64,000 bases of DNA from Phoronis australis (taxonomy: Eukaryota; Phoronida; Phoronidae), in contig NMRA01000174.1 of NCBI GenBank assembly GCA_002633005.1, positions 62,001-126,000 on the forward strand, read 5' to 3'. This document shows positions 12,801 to 23,100 of this stretch, one piece after another. The translations under genes were made by a program, and so were the position numbers. The notes beneath the pieces were generated by a model that had not been told where the DNA came from, did no database searches, and worked only from the letters and a program-made list of their open reading frames with translations. Numbering within the stretch: the first letter of the stretch is position 1; the number at the start of each line of letters is the position of its first letter.

Positions 12801-15800
12801 TCATGATGTTGAAAATTGCTTGGTTTTAGCAGTCCAGGGGAATGGTAGGCATTGGTATATTGTGTCATTTTTGTTTGAACTTTATTCTGTCTTTGGATGC
12901 ATTTATTACAATAATTGGTATTTTTCCAATGGAAATGTGGTAGGTTGTGTGACTGATAGTATTTGTTTGTCCATTATTTAACAGTCTCATGGCCACAGCT
13001 TTACATAAGTATACGCCTTATCAGATTTTGATACTTCAATTGTCTGAACACCATCTTGCAGCCTTCACTGTTAAAGTTAAAATTCAATCTTTTGAGTGTG
13101 CTTCGAACACCAAATGATTTCAAACACTGGTACATTTAGATACTGACTGTCACCAAATGATTGTCTTTGGCACAATAAATTACATTGGATATTTTTACTA
13201 AAGCTTGTTGCTCAAATCTAGAGATAATCAAGTGTGAACTTGGTCTAGATACATATTTACGTAAACTACAGTTAGTATACACAATAGAGCTGAAATGACA
13301 TAAATAATTTGGAATTCGATTTCAAGTACAAAGATTAGATGCTGGTTTCAATAATAGCCGTACATGTGTGAAGTATATATACTCCATACAACATACAAAA
13401 TTTCTTTACTGGTGAGAGTTAAATAAAAAGCTTAGTCTTAAACTATTATGGAAACTGAAACCACTGAGTAAAATATATACTTTGCATTTGTGCGGATGGC
13501 CTGTCTGTTTTAATGAATTGCAAATGAACCTTGTTTGTTTTTCAGTCGTAACAATGCTTTTGCCATCTCAACTCCTGTTCATGAGCAGTACAAAGGTGAT
13601 GGTGTAGGTGAGTTGTAATTTTAAAATCCATTTTGACTAAATTTGTTTTTTTTTTTTTTGAGCAACTGAACAAAATTGTGGTTGCACAGTGCAACTTAAT
13701 GGAATAACTTTCAGAAAATTCAATATGCTTCCTTTGGTTTTCAAAATGGGTGCAAAATGCGCGGCATTAATAGTGGACGTAAGCAAGAAGCGAATGGGAA
13801 CCTGGACATAATGCGAGCGTAGTTTCTTGGCATGCTCCAACATATAGAAATTGAAAACCCATTCTAATTGAGAATAGCATGTATTATACGGATATTTGTT
13901 ATATTTCTATATCTCTGTATTTGTAGCTAGTATTGTATGTTCAGTATACTGTGTTCTATTTTACCATATTTTGAGTGTGTAATAAAGATTTACATCCCTT
14001 CCCTGTAGCTTCCCGTGCTGTTGGATATGGCATGCCTGTTATTCGTGTGGATGGAAATGATGTGTTTGCTGTCAACATTGCTACGAAGAAAGCTCGTGAA
14101 ATAGCCGTTACTCAGAGTCGACCAATTATTGTTGAGGCAATGACATACAGGTGGGTGTGCGCAAGATCTTGTTAAGGTATGATGAAGGAGAATTACCAGT
14201 TTAGGGAAGTTGATGATTCAAACCTAGATATGCAACTCATGGCTTTTAAAAACCTGCCAGTCTGCTGAGCTTAATAGTACACGTATAAGTTGCTGGAACA
14301 TCTTAATTTAAAGCCCAAGTCTCTGTGTAACAATTCTTTAATTCTACGTGGTTGCGCAATTTTTGGAATTTCTATGCCAGATAGACGTCTTACAAAAGCA
14401 CTCCAATCAATAAGTCAAGATACAAGATCTCAGTGGTTTAATTGTGGAACTTTTTCAGAGTGCTATTTGTTCACACCCTATAGTTATCTTTTTTTTGAAA
14501 AGTGAGGATTACGGTTAACGCTTTTCATGATTGCTTATTGCAGAAAGGATACATGCAAACATACTTTAGGGTCTAGTCAATAAACAAGAAAACTCCTCTT
14601 CTTTCAATCTGCATTTTGTGAAAATTATTTATAAAACTTTCCTTATGTCTGAATTAGCGAAAAACAATTAAATCTATTTTGTGGCACATAGGTTAAATTC
14701 TTTTGAAAAAACCTTTTTAGATGACTTCTTAAAAAGCCTACCTCATAAATGCGCTACTGGACTATCTATCAAATCTGATAACTAACAGCAGTCATTCACT
14801 AGAGGACTTGTTGTCTGTTTGCGCATGAAATTTTAATGTAAAAATATTGCAGAGGTTAACAAACAAAGTTCAAATTGGATTGTCAAGAAACTTTAGCATC
14901 GCAGGACTGGAAAATGTGTGACCTTCAAGTGTGATTTTCCAAGACTGACAAAACACATAAATGCAACCAGGAAGAAAAAGGCTAGAGTTAGTGGTGTCTG
15001 GAACACCTTCAACAATTTAGTGCACTCAATGTGCTGTTAAGTTTGTGCCCGCTGCAATATTTTTTCTCATTCAAATTTGAACTGTGGACGAATATGACAT
15101 CTGGGTATGAAGTTGCAACTCACTCACTCTATTGACTCAAATTCCACTTCCTTTGATGGAAGCTGGTAACTTGGCTAGTTTAAAAATGCGATGCAGATAG
15201 TACTATGCGTCAGAGTATAACTACTGGTCTTCGATATAGGAAGTTTAGGGCAACACAGATAAAACTCACTATCTTGGATAACGAGGTGAGGAATTTGGAA
15301 GTAAAGCACAAACCTGAAAGTTAATCTGCTGGAAACTTACTTTACCATCACCTTGCTGCTCATCAATAATTTTCATTATTTTCCACAGGATTGGTCATCA
15401 CAGCACATCAGATGACAGCACCGCCTATAGGTCAGCTGATGAAGTATCCTATTGGGTGATGGAGGACCACCCAGTGTTAAGGTTACAGCGCCACATTGTA
15501 AGTCGTGGTTGGTGGTCGGATGAGGCTGATGACCAATGGAGGAAGGAGGCACACAAGCAGGTCAGTACGCATTTTAGGAAAATGGACACAACACACGGTA
15601 ATTCTTCACTTATTTAGCACACAGTAAAATACACCCAACAAGGGAAATTCCATTGTCAAATTTCTCCACAAAACAACGAAAAATATATTCTATTACTAGC
15701 ATGATTTGTACTGTGTAGATGTCATAAAACAACAGTTGGTAACTTTTCCATTATTTGTTGCAAGGTAATCGGATTTTGAAAGATGGAGAAATGACAATTT

Positions 15801-16256
15801 TGTCAATTATTTTTGTGCGAAATTAAAGGAGCATTACCAATTTGATGCGACACATTTATGCAGTGTTCACCCATCTCTTCCAAATACTACTGTCCTGCGG
15901 ACCCTCCGTCCAAAATTTTGGGCTAAATTTCACATTTTGGGATCTGTGAAAAAATCTAGAAATCATTTCACTAGAAAAGTGGATTTGATTAGTTTTACAT
16001 ATATTATTGGCTTTGATTGTTGATAATTAAACCCGTAGCAATGGCAACATTTCATCAAATATTCCTTCTCATTCTTTAGATTTTGGAAACATTTCAAAAG
16101 GACGAGACTTTGAAGATGCATTGTCTCACTGAAATGCTGACGGAAGTTTACAGCAACATGACGCCCAATTTAAAGAAACAGATGGATTACATGAAAGAGC
16201 ATATGAAGAACTATGGTGAACACTACGATCTGTCTAACTTCAAGAGTCTTGAGTAA
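6754..16256 (+). CDS. BCKDHA: Branched-chain 2-oxoacid dehydrogenase E1 alpha subunit, complete nine-exon gene
   Basis: Catalyses thiamine-diphosphate-dependent decarboxylation of the 2-oxoacids from leucine, isoleucine and valine, as the alpha chain of the E1 heterotetramer in the mitochondrial matrix. Exons: 6754-6828, 9111-9305, 10036-10231, 11161-11322, 12137-12281, 13546-13607, 14009-14150, 15389-15560, 16080-16256. All have GT/AG borders and matching phases; total 1,326 nt, 441 residues plus TAA (human precursor 445). The first 25 residues are basic and hydroxylated with no acidic residue, as in a mitochondrial presequence. The thiamine-diphosphate motif runs from [11 protein letters not shown] to [10 protein letters not shown]. 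The regulatory loop [16 protein letters not shown] keeps the residues of the human loop, including both kinase-target serines (Ser292 and Ser302 in mature human numbering). Divergent from DESI2, convergent with the myosin-tail gene. Confidence 0.97.
7112..7523. mobile_element. Inverted-repeat element (MITE-like) with ACTCGA-rich ends
   Basis: The left end GGGCCCGGTCTCTAATCTTT and the right end (reverse complement GGGCCCGGTCTCCAATCTTT) form inverted repeats of about 43 bp. Inside each end ACTCGAAA or its complement recurs several times. At 412 bp it has no coding capacity. I could not find a convincing target duplication, so the superfamily is not assigned. Confidence 0.75.
8069..8916. mobile_element. 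848-bp inverted-repeat element flanked by TTAA
   Basis: Begins AGGAGAATGCCACC and ends GGTGGCATTCCCCT, an almost perfect 14-bp inverted repeat. It is directly flanked by TTAA on both sides (8065-8068 and 8917-8920). TTAA duplication is the hallmark of piggyBac-type insertion. The open frames inside (for example 8360-8635 minus) resemble no transposase I know, so it would be a non-autonomous copy. Confidence 0.65.
9111..9305 (+). CDS. BCKDHA: BCKDHA exon 2
   Basis: 65 codons, phase 0 to 0. Contains [19 protein letters not shown] and [12 protein letters not shown], matching the human KPQFPGA and GIPIYRVMDRQG segments at the start of the mature chain. Confidence 0.95.
9401..10009. repeat. 42-bp minisatellite with its left flank present twice across a single N
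   Basis: The 42-bp unit (starting GGGTAATTTTGCTC, ending CAGAGAATTCT) occurs five times at 9564-9773 plus a partial copy to 9785. An N stands at 9786. Then 9787-9949 repeats 9401-9563 almost base for base, followed by only one unit (9950-9991) and a partial. This is the pattern expected where two alleles of a length-variable array were assembled one after the other. It lies in BCKDHA intron 2 (9306-10035), just before exon 3. Confidence 0.9.
9786..9786. other. Single-N assembly join
   Basis: One N interrupts the 42-bp minisatellite. The following bases (ATATTGATCACATG) repeat those at 9401. Confidence 0.9.
10036..10231 (+). CDS. BCKDHA: BCKDHA exon 3
   Basis: Starts after CGTTAG in phase 0 and leaves in phase 1. 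Contains [18 protein letters not shown] and [12 protein letters not shown], near-identical to the human [18 protein letters not shown] and [12 protein letters not shown]. Confidence 0.97.
10328..10630 (+). repeat. Dispersed repeat family A, copy 1
   Basis: Shares scattered blocks, in the same order, with 35815-36180: TTTAGAAATAG followed by CAATGTTGG, then GAATTA and GACGA, then TGTCCCA, ATATT or GTATTC, and GGATTTCAGTGT or GAATTTCAGTGT. Old and diverged. Confidence 0.5.
11161..11322 (+). CDS. BCKDHA: BCKDHA exon 4
   Basis: Phase 1 to 1. Encodes GVLMYRGF, then [15 protein letters not shown] and [14 protein letters not shown], matching the family's KGRQMPVHYG and FVTISSPLATQIPQ segments. Confidence 0.96.
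12137..12281 (+). CDS. BCKDHA: BCKDHA exon 5 (start of the thiamine-diphosphate motif)
   Basis: Phase 1 to 2. Encodes [11 protein letters not shown], then [20 protein letters not shown], the GDG half of the thiamine-diphosphate/magnesium motif. The last codon is split (TG plus T, Cys). Confidence 0.97.
12335..12845 (-). repeat. Dispersed repeat family B, copy 1 (in BCKDHA intron 5)
   Basis: The reverse complement matches 18275-18765 along its whole length, for example AAACAAGCCCATTGT, CATTTGTTGAACGTC and AATATCGGTTAGC. I see no long open frame or inverted end. Probably a non-autonomous element or SINE-like repeat. Confidence 0.8.
13546..13607 (+). CDS. BCKDHA: BCKDHA exon 6 (end of the thiamine-diphosphate motif)
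   Basis: A 62-bp exon encoding [20 protein letters not shown]. The RNN supplies the asparagine end of the GDG...NN motif. The open stretch is short, so splice sites and family similarity decide it. Confidence 0.95.
14009..14150 (+). CDS. BCKDHA: BCKDHA exon 7
   Basis: Phase 1 to 2. Encodes [20 protein letters not shown] and IIVEAMTYR. The [11 protein letters not shown] segment is invariant in the family. Confidence 0.97.
15389..15560 (+). CDS. BCKDHA: BCKDHA exon 8 (phosphorylation loop)
   Basis: Phase 2 to 0. Encodes [19 protein letters not shown], the loop that carries the active-site His and the two serines phosphorylated by BCKDH kinase in mammals, then a helical stretch ending WRKEAHKQ. 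Confidence 0.97.
16080..16256 (+). CDS. BCKDHA: BCKDHA exon 9, C-terminus and stop
   Basis: 58 residues followed by TAA. Ends [14 protein letters not shown], matching the human YGEHYPLDHFDK terminus. Confidence 0.96.
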   Translation: MLETFQKDETLKMHCLTEMLTEVYSNMTPNLKKQMDYMKEHMKNYGEHYDLSNFKSLE

Positions 16257-18115
16257 TGAAATACTGTATTTCACCGAGTTACAGCTAAGTTTGGTTTAAC
16301 ACTATTTCCCAAGTTTTCCTTATAAAAGCTTATGTTCCTTCTTTGCCCACCTCCAGTTTATGTGGTCAATACTTTCTTCATTTAAAAGTGCTATGTTAAA
16401 ATGTATTACCGGTAACTTAAAATTTCAGCAGTGACTCACAAAGGAGTTCTGCTGATGCATTATTTACACTCTTGCAAATCAAATTAATGTAATGCCTTGT
16501 GCTTTACATTAGTCAAGAACTGTAATTTCAATTTGAATTTCTCAAGTTAGTACAGCCATTTTACATGAAGCATGTTTTTCTGTCTTTTGTTTATCAGTCC
16601 AAAATGAAAACTTTTCTATCAGCGGGAATGGAGATCTCCGTGAGGTTATATTTTACCCCGTGGCCATAGTTACAATTCTTTCTAGGAGTCTTTTTAATAT
16701 AAATTACATTTCTAGAGTTACGTGGTCGTCACTACAATGTTATTTTCCGTGAAAAGTCAGGAATAAACATTTGTTTGGGATTTACATAGTGAAATTAGGA
16801 TTCACTAATATGCAATACTAATATGGTTTTATAACATCCAGTTTTGGTGCCATATCATAGTGAGGCCAGTTGTTGTTTAAACTTTTTCAATTTTCTTTCA
16901 GTAGAAGAATTTGAATATGTATATTAGGTGAAGTCTCATACTAAGTGTTCACTTGTGATAGTAAATCCAGTTCTTTTAACTTTTCTTTCAGTTGAGAAAT
17001 TTGAATATGCTCATAGTTAGATGAAGTCTCAAACTAAGTGCTGACTTTTTTGGTTAGTTATATGTAGCACTATACACAGTACAATTCATGTATGCTTGTT
17101 TTTCACCATTTTGATTGGTTTTAAATTGAAACTAAACAAGATTATACAAGTTTTTAATTTTGTATTTTTCCCACTAACACATTGAGATAATTGATTAAAA
17201 CAATGTTTCAGGTTTTTCTGGGACAACATCTAAATTTTCCCTGATTATTGTTAGAGCATTCAAGGATACGTGTCTGGGGATTTTTATACCCAGGTCATGA
17301 TTCGTTTTGCTCTGTAATGTACAAAAATGGTTTATAATTGTATTTTAACTGTATTATTCAACAAACTTGGGTCCAGTATCTTTTAGGTTGTCACATTGAA
17401 ACAGTGAAAGCTGTAGGAATTAATATGTTGTAAATCAGTTGCCATGAATTTTATCAGTTAAGCCAACTAAAATTATTATACAATGATCTTTTTATTTGCT
17501 AACTTTGCTTCATACTCTTTACACTTGTTGCATAATAATATATAATTGTAAAATCATTTCTAATGCCATACTGTAATACTTTTAGTGCCACATGCCAAGA
17601 AGTTTTGTGTCTCCTCAATGAGATTGTTGTACTATGCAGAGCCGTTCTATTTCGTAATTATCGGAGCATTTTGTTGCATGTCTTAGTTTGTAATATTGTC
17701 AGTGTGTGCATTCAAATGCCTGATAATGACTTTTATTCATTTCAGGGACTTTGTTACATTTTGGAAAAATGGAATTTTTTTGCACAAAAATGTTCTGTCA
17801 AAGCGACCAATTAGTTATCCGCAGCCAGTCACATGGCCTTCAAGTATTTAGGAATAGCACAGATGAAGACCTATATACTCAGCCAGCTGTCCCAAGTGCT
17901 CGTAACCTATGTGGTCAGAAGTATGTGGTTGAGGCAGCAGGATGAGTGCATAGCTCCTATTGTGCCATGCATTCAGTGTGGATGAAGTGTACTCTATGTA
18001 TACATCTTTGTGATCAAGTTGTTTTTACTGCCTTTGCATTACGTTTTGTTGTTACGTTTGGTAATGTGCTCTTATTCATTGAACAAATAAATCTATGCAT
18101 ATTTTTACGTGTAGT
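16257..18115 (+). other. BCKDHA: BCKDHA 3' untranslated region (extent uncertain)
   Basis: AT-rich, exon-free sequence follows the stop. Candidate polyadenylation signals AATAAA occur at 16762-16767 and 18086-18091. Which is used cannot be told from sequence alone. Confidence 0.45.
18086..18091 (+). promoter_or_regulatory. Candidate distal polyadenylation signal for BCKDHA
   Basis: Canonical AATAAA followed within about 30 bp by GT-rich sequence (TTTTTACGTGTAG and TTTGTGTTTTGTG), as expected of a downstream element. Confidence 0.4.
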
Positions 18116-19790
18116 CTTGAAGTTTGTGTTTTGTGAACTGGAAATCTTTATTTCCGAGTCTACAAAAAACTGATGTTATTAGTAATTATTCGAGTTGACA
18201 AGAAATATCTTTATACTAAAGATGTGGGTTACACTTTGAATTCATTACAATATATAACGTTATGTACCATTCCCGTGAACTGTTAAAACCAAGAAATTTC
18301 CAGTCACAGTCTGATCTAGTATCGCGTTCGATTAAACAAACAAGCCCATTGTGTTGGTACACAATGCTGTGACAGTAAGAGAGTGAGTCAGAACTTACAG
18401 TCCCACAAAGCAGGTGGAAGTTTAGTCTAATTTCTCTGAATGTCAACGGTTCTTCTCCGTTCGAAGTTTTTTAGTGATAGTATTTCATTCAAAACACATC
18501 TTCGTCACGACATTTGTTGAACGTCGTTTGGAAATAGTATTTTTAAATATCGGTTAGCGTCAGGCACCCTGTTTGCAACATAATTGTTGGATTACGTGAG
18601 CTTATCAGAAGAAGGCAGACAATGAGAGAGCTGGACTGTGTAAAAATTGGTTTTCCAATTTTCTCCTCTTGCTCTCCCTGTCAAACTGGATAACAACACG
18701 GCTGTATCCTGACCGACCGATCAGTGAAATCGGTATTCTCATCCCACAGTGCAAGTGTGTAACGATATGTAACATGAAATTGTGGCAATGAACTTTATCT
18801 TGACATTAAATACTTTGGAAAAAATAAAAGTTGAGTTGGATATATTAACATTTAAAGCTCCACGTAGTGGCATCTTTAAAAACTATTTTGGCGTGGAAGC
18901 CTTCATACAGATTTTTTAAAAGGGCTGGTTAGACTTACTGGATTTCACTCACTGGTTGCTTTTGTGGCTAACTTATCAACTGCAGTGGATTAGTTCTAAT
19001 TTGGTGAAGACAATTTTGATTTGACCTCATCACTACATGTGACTTTAAAATTAATTACTGTAGATGCCCGTATTATCCGACGAATGACGACCTGTGCCCG
19101 TACGTGAAGTTCATGCACGAAATGCTCAACAAAAATAATTTCTTTGGAAAAATGATATTTCACTCATTAAATATATTTATGTGAGAATATGGACTCGTCC
19201 GTCTTACACCCCCATCTTTCGGAATGGTCCATTAACCCCTTGTGTAGATTCGCATGCGGTCCTCCTGCACTCGAGGCACTAGGACATTCCGTTTCCAGCC
19301 TCACTATTGGTTCGTTTGTGTTACTGCCACGAGTTTGGTCAGCTCCTGGCTCCCTGATGATTGTCACGTGTCATAGGGCTCCTTTGTTCTCAGTAAAGTT
19401 ATATTTCCTGCCATCAGTACTTCGCTTTAACAGCACTTAGGTTCAAGTCTAATCTCTCTTCATTTTTTTTGCGTTGGCGCTTTTTATTGCCCATCTTTCC
19501 AGAGATTATTATTTTATCTTTATGTTATTTATACACTCATATTTCTGTACCTTATCAGTCATAATAATGACCTTATATCGCCTATACACGGTCTCCTTTG
19601 TATCTCTGGAAATGGAGCTTGCGACGCACCCATTATTTTCGGGACATATTCCGAGCATAAACATTATTTCAAATGCAGGCAAATGGACCTAAATATGCTT
19701 TAACAATAGTTATGTAAGTTTAATGCAGGCATCCCCTACAAAAATAAAACAATCGTGTTTTTAATTTGAAAAATAAAGAACCAATAACCT
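18116..19790. other. Intergenic stretch between two convergent genes
   Basis: Holds the family B repeat at 18275-18765. The rest (including the open frame at 19189-19440 plus) has no splice sites or family resemblance I can support as a gene. Confidence 0.6.
18275..18765 (+). repeat. Dispersed repeat family B, copy 2
   Basis: About 490 bp alignable with the reverse complement of 12335-12845, with substitutions and small indels throughout. Confidence 0.8.
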
Positions 19791-20005
19791 GAAGTTACGA
19801 TTATTTTTACTTTATTAAAAAACAGCACATCTGTAATTCATTAGATAAGCTTCTAGCTTAGTGGTGGAAAATAATGCCCAAAAACCAAGTTGTCAACAAA
19901 TACACCCAGTTTTAACTATCCTGACTGAGGAACAAGACTGTTATGAAATGTTCAGTTATTGAATATGTAGTGTAGTGACTGCCGTATTCTGCGGTATTCT
20001 TCCAG
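19790..20005 (-). other. 3' untranslated region of the myosin-tail gene
   Basis: Follows the TAA at 20006-20008 (minus strand). A canonical AATAAA (plus strand TTTATT) at 19811-19816 is the likely polyadenylation signal. Confidence 0.55.
19811..19816 (-). promoter_or_regulatory. Polyadenylation signal of the myosin-tail gene
   Basis: Minus-strand AATAAA about 190 bp beyond the stop codon, in an AT-rich context. Confidence 0.5.
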
Positions 20006-20107
20006 TTATCTCCCTGATCCATTTGCGCTGTTTGACAAACTGCTCAAAGGCGAGTCACTGACATTGGCTTCCATGTAATCTTTCATCAGAAGGACAATCT
20101 CATCACT
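20006..20107 (-). CDS. Myosin tail exon 21: FERM2 last helix, tail and stop
   Basis: 33 residues beginning SDEIVLLMKDYMEANV (the C-terminal F3 helix), then a Ser/Asn-rich end NSANGSGR and TAA. Confidence 0.92.
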   Translation of the reverse strand, partial: SDEIVLLMKDYMEANVSDSPLSSLSNSANGSGR

Positions 20108-23100
20108 CTGTAAACAAAAAGATTTTTAGTTGGTTCCAATGCATCTTATAACAATTAGATTGAATTCACATGTGACACTGAAGTTGTAATGTCTTATTAT
20201 TTTGGCGAGTATTTCATAATGACTCAACTATTGGCCTGTTCGAAGTGCACCAGTGGTCTCTTTCATTAAGGCTGTATAAACTTAGGACTTTGCATTCATT
20301 AAGTGTCAGTAAACACTGTCATGATAATACTACGAGTGACAAGGCCATATAACAATTTTGTCTCATAATAAATTCAGACCTGGTCAGTTTGAAAGACGAT
20401 GGTTTTCTCCTTCTTTCCTCGTACAGTGATTGTGATGTCGTCAGATGATGCTGTGTAACTAGTGATGCTCTTGTAGTCTATCACACATAAGATCTCCTGG
20501 AAGTGATATAGCCAACGTCAAACGAAGACAATAAAACGTCCTCAACACTTAGAAGTGTCTGGTGAAGTTTAATGGTGCAGAGAAAATGGTGCACGTCAGT
20601 TTTGAAAGCAATAGTAATAGAAATGGTCCAACTGTTAGGGGTCGTACGGTTAAAATGCTACTTCCCACTGTAACATTAAAGCCCTTGGGGGCCTCGACTG
20701 GATTATCGAAACATCATGGCAGGCACAGCAAAGTTGTCAGACTAAGGATATAAGTGAGTCCATTCCTGGGGGGTACACATCCGAGTCATTACAAATATCT
20801 TACACTCAGTTTCAACTCCAGATGAAAGTGGCTTCCAGGATCAGTGTGAAACGTTTTTGCGATCTTTTGTTAGAACTCACAAATCATAAACCAATTATCA
20901 CGTCCCACAATCAACAAATTAGAAACAATGACATCGTTTTTGACTAATTATCACCTTTCTTTGAAAAAAAATTCAGCATAACTTTTGACGGGCAATTCAA
21001 TCTCCGACTTCAAACAGCGATCTATGAACAAATCTATTTACGAAGTACACACAGTCCCAGTGTAAGGGGCTAGTTTCTAATGCATATTAGGCTCCGGTAG
21101 CACTGAGTGTGGCATCAGGATGTTACAAGTATTGCAAGCAACAGATGGCGATCTGTAGGCATAGAATCCATCTTAGGTAACGTACCTGTCCTTTGCACGG
21201 CAACAGTCGCAGACCAGTCTGAAGTACAACCATCCACAGAGTCTCTGGTAGTGACGAAGACTGGGACTGCTGTAATGGGAATGACTTTCATTGTACTAAG
21301 TGGACCTTTGCAAGGCCATGATACTTTGATTCAACGGGAATGGATAGAACTCACTTATCGTCAGAGATGTAATTAAAAAATTGGTTCCCATAGACATACT
21401 CCTTGTAATAGCCAGTATGCAAGTTGGAAAACTTGCACAAGGTCTTCCATTCCTTGGACAGACTGCCACTGTACAGTAATGGCTCCAATGCATAGAGATG
21501 GCCAGAAAAGCAAGATCACGGAAGACCACACAAAATCACATGAAATGAAGGCGACTGTTTCATGACTATGCATGCATACACTAACAGAGTGGCCGCTAGT
21601 GAGATGATTGGTTGGCATTTTGGGCTTGGAGAGAGTAACTAGTGTCATTCACAAATAAACAGGCCTTTTGGAATCGACATGCAAGGTCAGTGAAAGCAGT
21701 TCTTTGTGAACCCAGCTCTTAGTCATACAACTGTCCCAGTTGGACTGTGTGTCGGCTTAATAAAGGGTATATTGTTATGGCTGAGAACATAATTGTTTCA
21801 CTATGCCTTGTGAATTCTGAATATCCCAGCCCGGAATGGAAGATGTGCTGGAATGTTGTTTCATGGGAGTAAGTTGTAAGAAAAAAATGCCATTTCCCTT
21901 CCATAAGCAAATATTGGCACCAGAAGGGTCCCTCGAGTATCTTGCTTTGAAAAATGCACTTCTCAGTAGTTAGTGTCATGCTGTCAACAGAAGAAGGATA
22001 AAACTATACTTCTTTCTCACCTCTCAAATGGTCTAATAAGCATACTCAGTATTGTATTTTGTTTGTTGTTCTGTAGGAATAAACAATGCTAGGATATGCT
22101 GTTCACTAAAAACTGCAGTCTGGTCAAAATTTTCAAAACTGGATTATGTACTCTCGAGTTACGATTCTACCATTGTATTAAAAAATCATAACTACGTAGA
22201 AAGCCAAAGTTAAAGTCCTACGCGTTCAATGTAAAAAGCGAGGTGATTATTTCAGGACACCTGATTATGATACACACTTTTTAATTATTCTTTTTACATG
22301 AATTCTTGTTCATAGCATGGATGCTTTTGCTTCAGCTTCCTTCAAGAAACAATTATGAAATCCACATGAAAACTATACCTTGACAGTAAAGTGGGTGGCA
22401 CCGAAGAGGTGCCATTTTTTGAGTACGTCAATGAACGCCAGGTTGGCCAAGTGACTATCCACTTCTACCAGGTCTTTGTGCAGTTTCTCAATCTCATCTG
22501 TATTAATGTTGTCACGCACATGCAGTGGCAGAATCCTGACCAATGCACTGCAATACAAAATGAAAGTCTGAATTCATGAAAGGATAGAGCAAGCACAAAA
22601 TCTGTAAATCATGGGTACGAATGCCCATGAGAGCAAAATCATGTAATCCACCATGGGCAAAAGTTGAATCAGCACTCTCTTTCCGACACGCATGTATTCT
22701 TAGTAGCTACATATGCAACTTGCGAAAGGGGAAAATATACCCATCACTTTTCTAGAATTGACCTATCATAAGTGAATGTCATCAATGTTGTTGAAGATGC
22801 AAAGTTAGAAAAATCAAAGAGCAAAGTTCCTCCATTTGTTTGTTGTCCAAATTTTGCAACTGGGTGCCGTGGTCGAATGATATGTTTATGCACAGGAGTG
22901 ATGCAGTGCAAAATCACAAGAAATAAATCTTGTGTTGTTGGCGTATTCAATAACGAGTTTTGCACAAAACAAAAAACCTTGAAATAACTAGTGGACTTCC
23001 AGTATCGGGTGCTTTTGAGCACTGAATACGTGTTATGTGGAAAAACAGGTAAGCTGCAACGACTCAAATAACTAATCACATTTCATGGATTACCTGTAAT

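Larger units (their letters stand above)
10232..16079 (+). other. BCKDHA introns 3 to 8
   Basis: Non-coding sequence between the exons listed. Intron 3 contains a diverged dispersed repeat at about 10328-10630, and intron 5 contains one at 12335-12845. The remaining introns (11323-12136, 13608-14008, 14151-15388, 15561-16079) are AT-rich and show no exon, RNA gene or clear repeat. Confidence 0.7.

Noticed and set aside
19189-19440. Plus-strand 83-codon open frame between the convergent genes
   Set aside because: Shadowed by an open frame on the other strand, no splice sites or recognisable domain.
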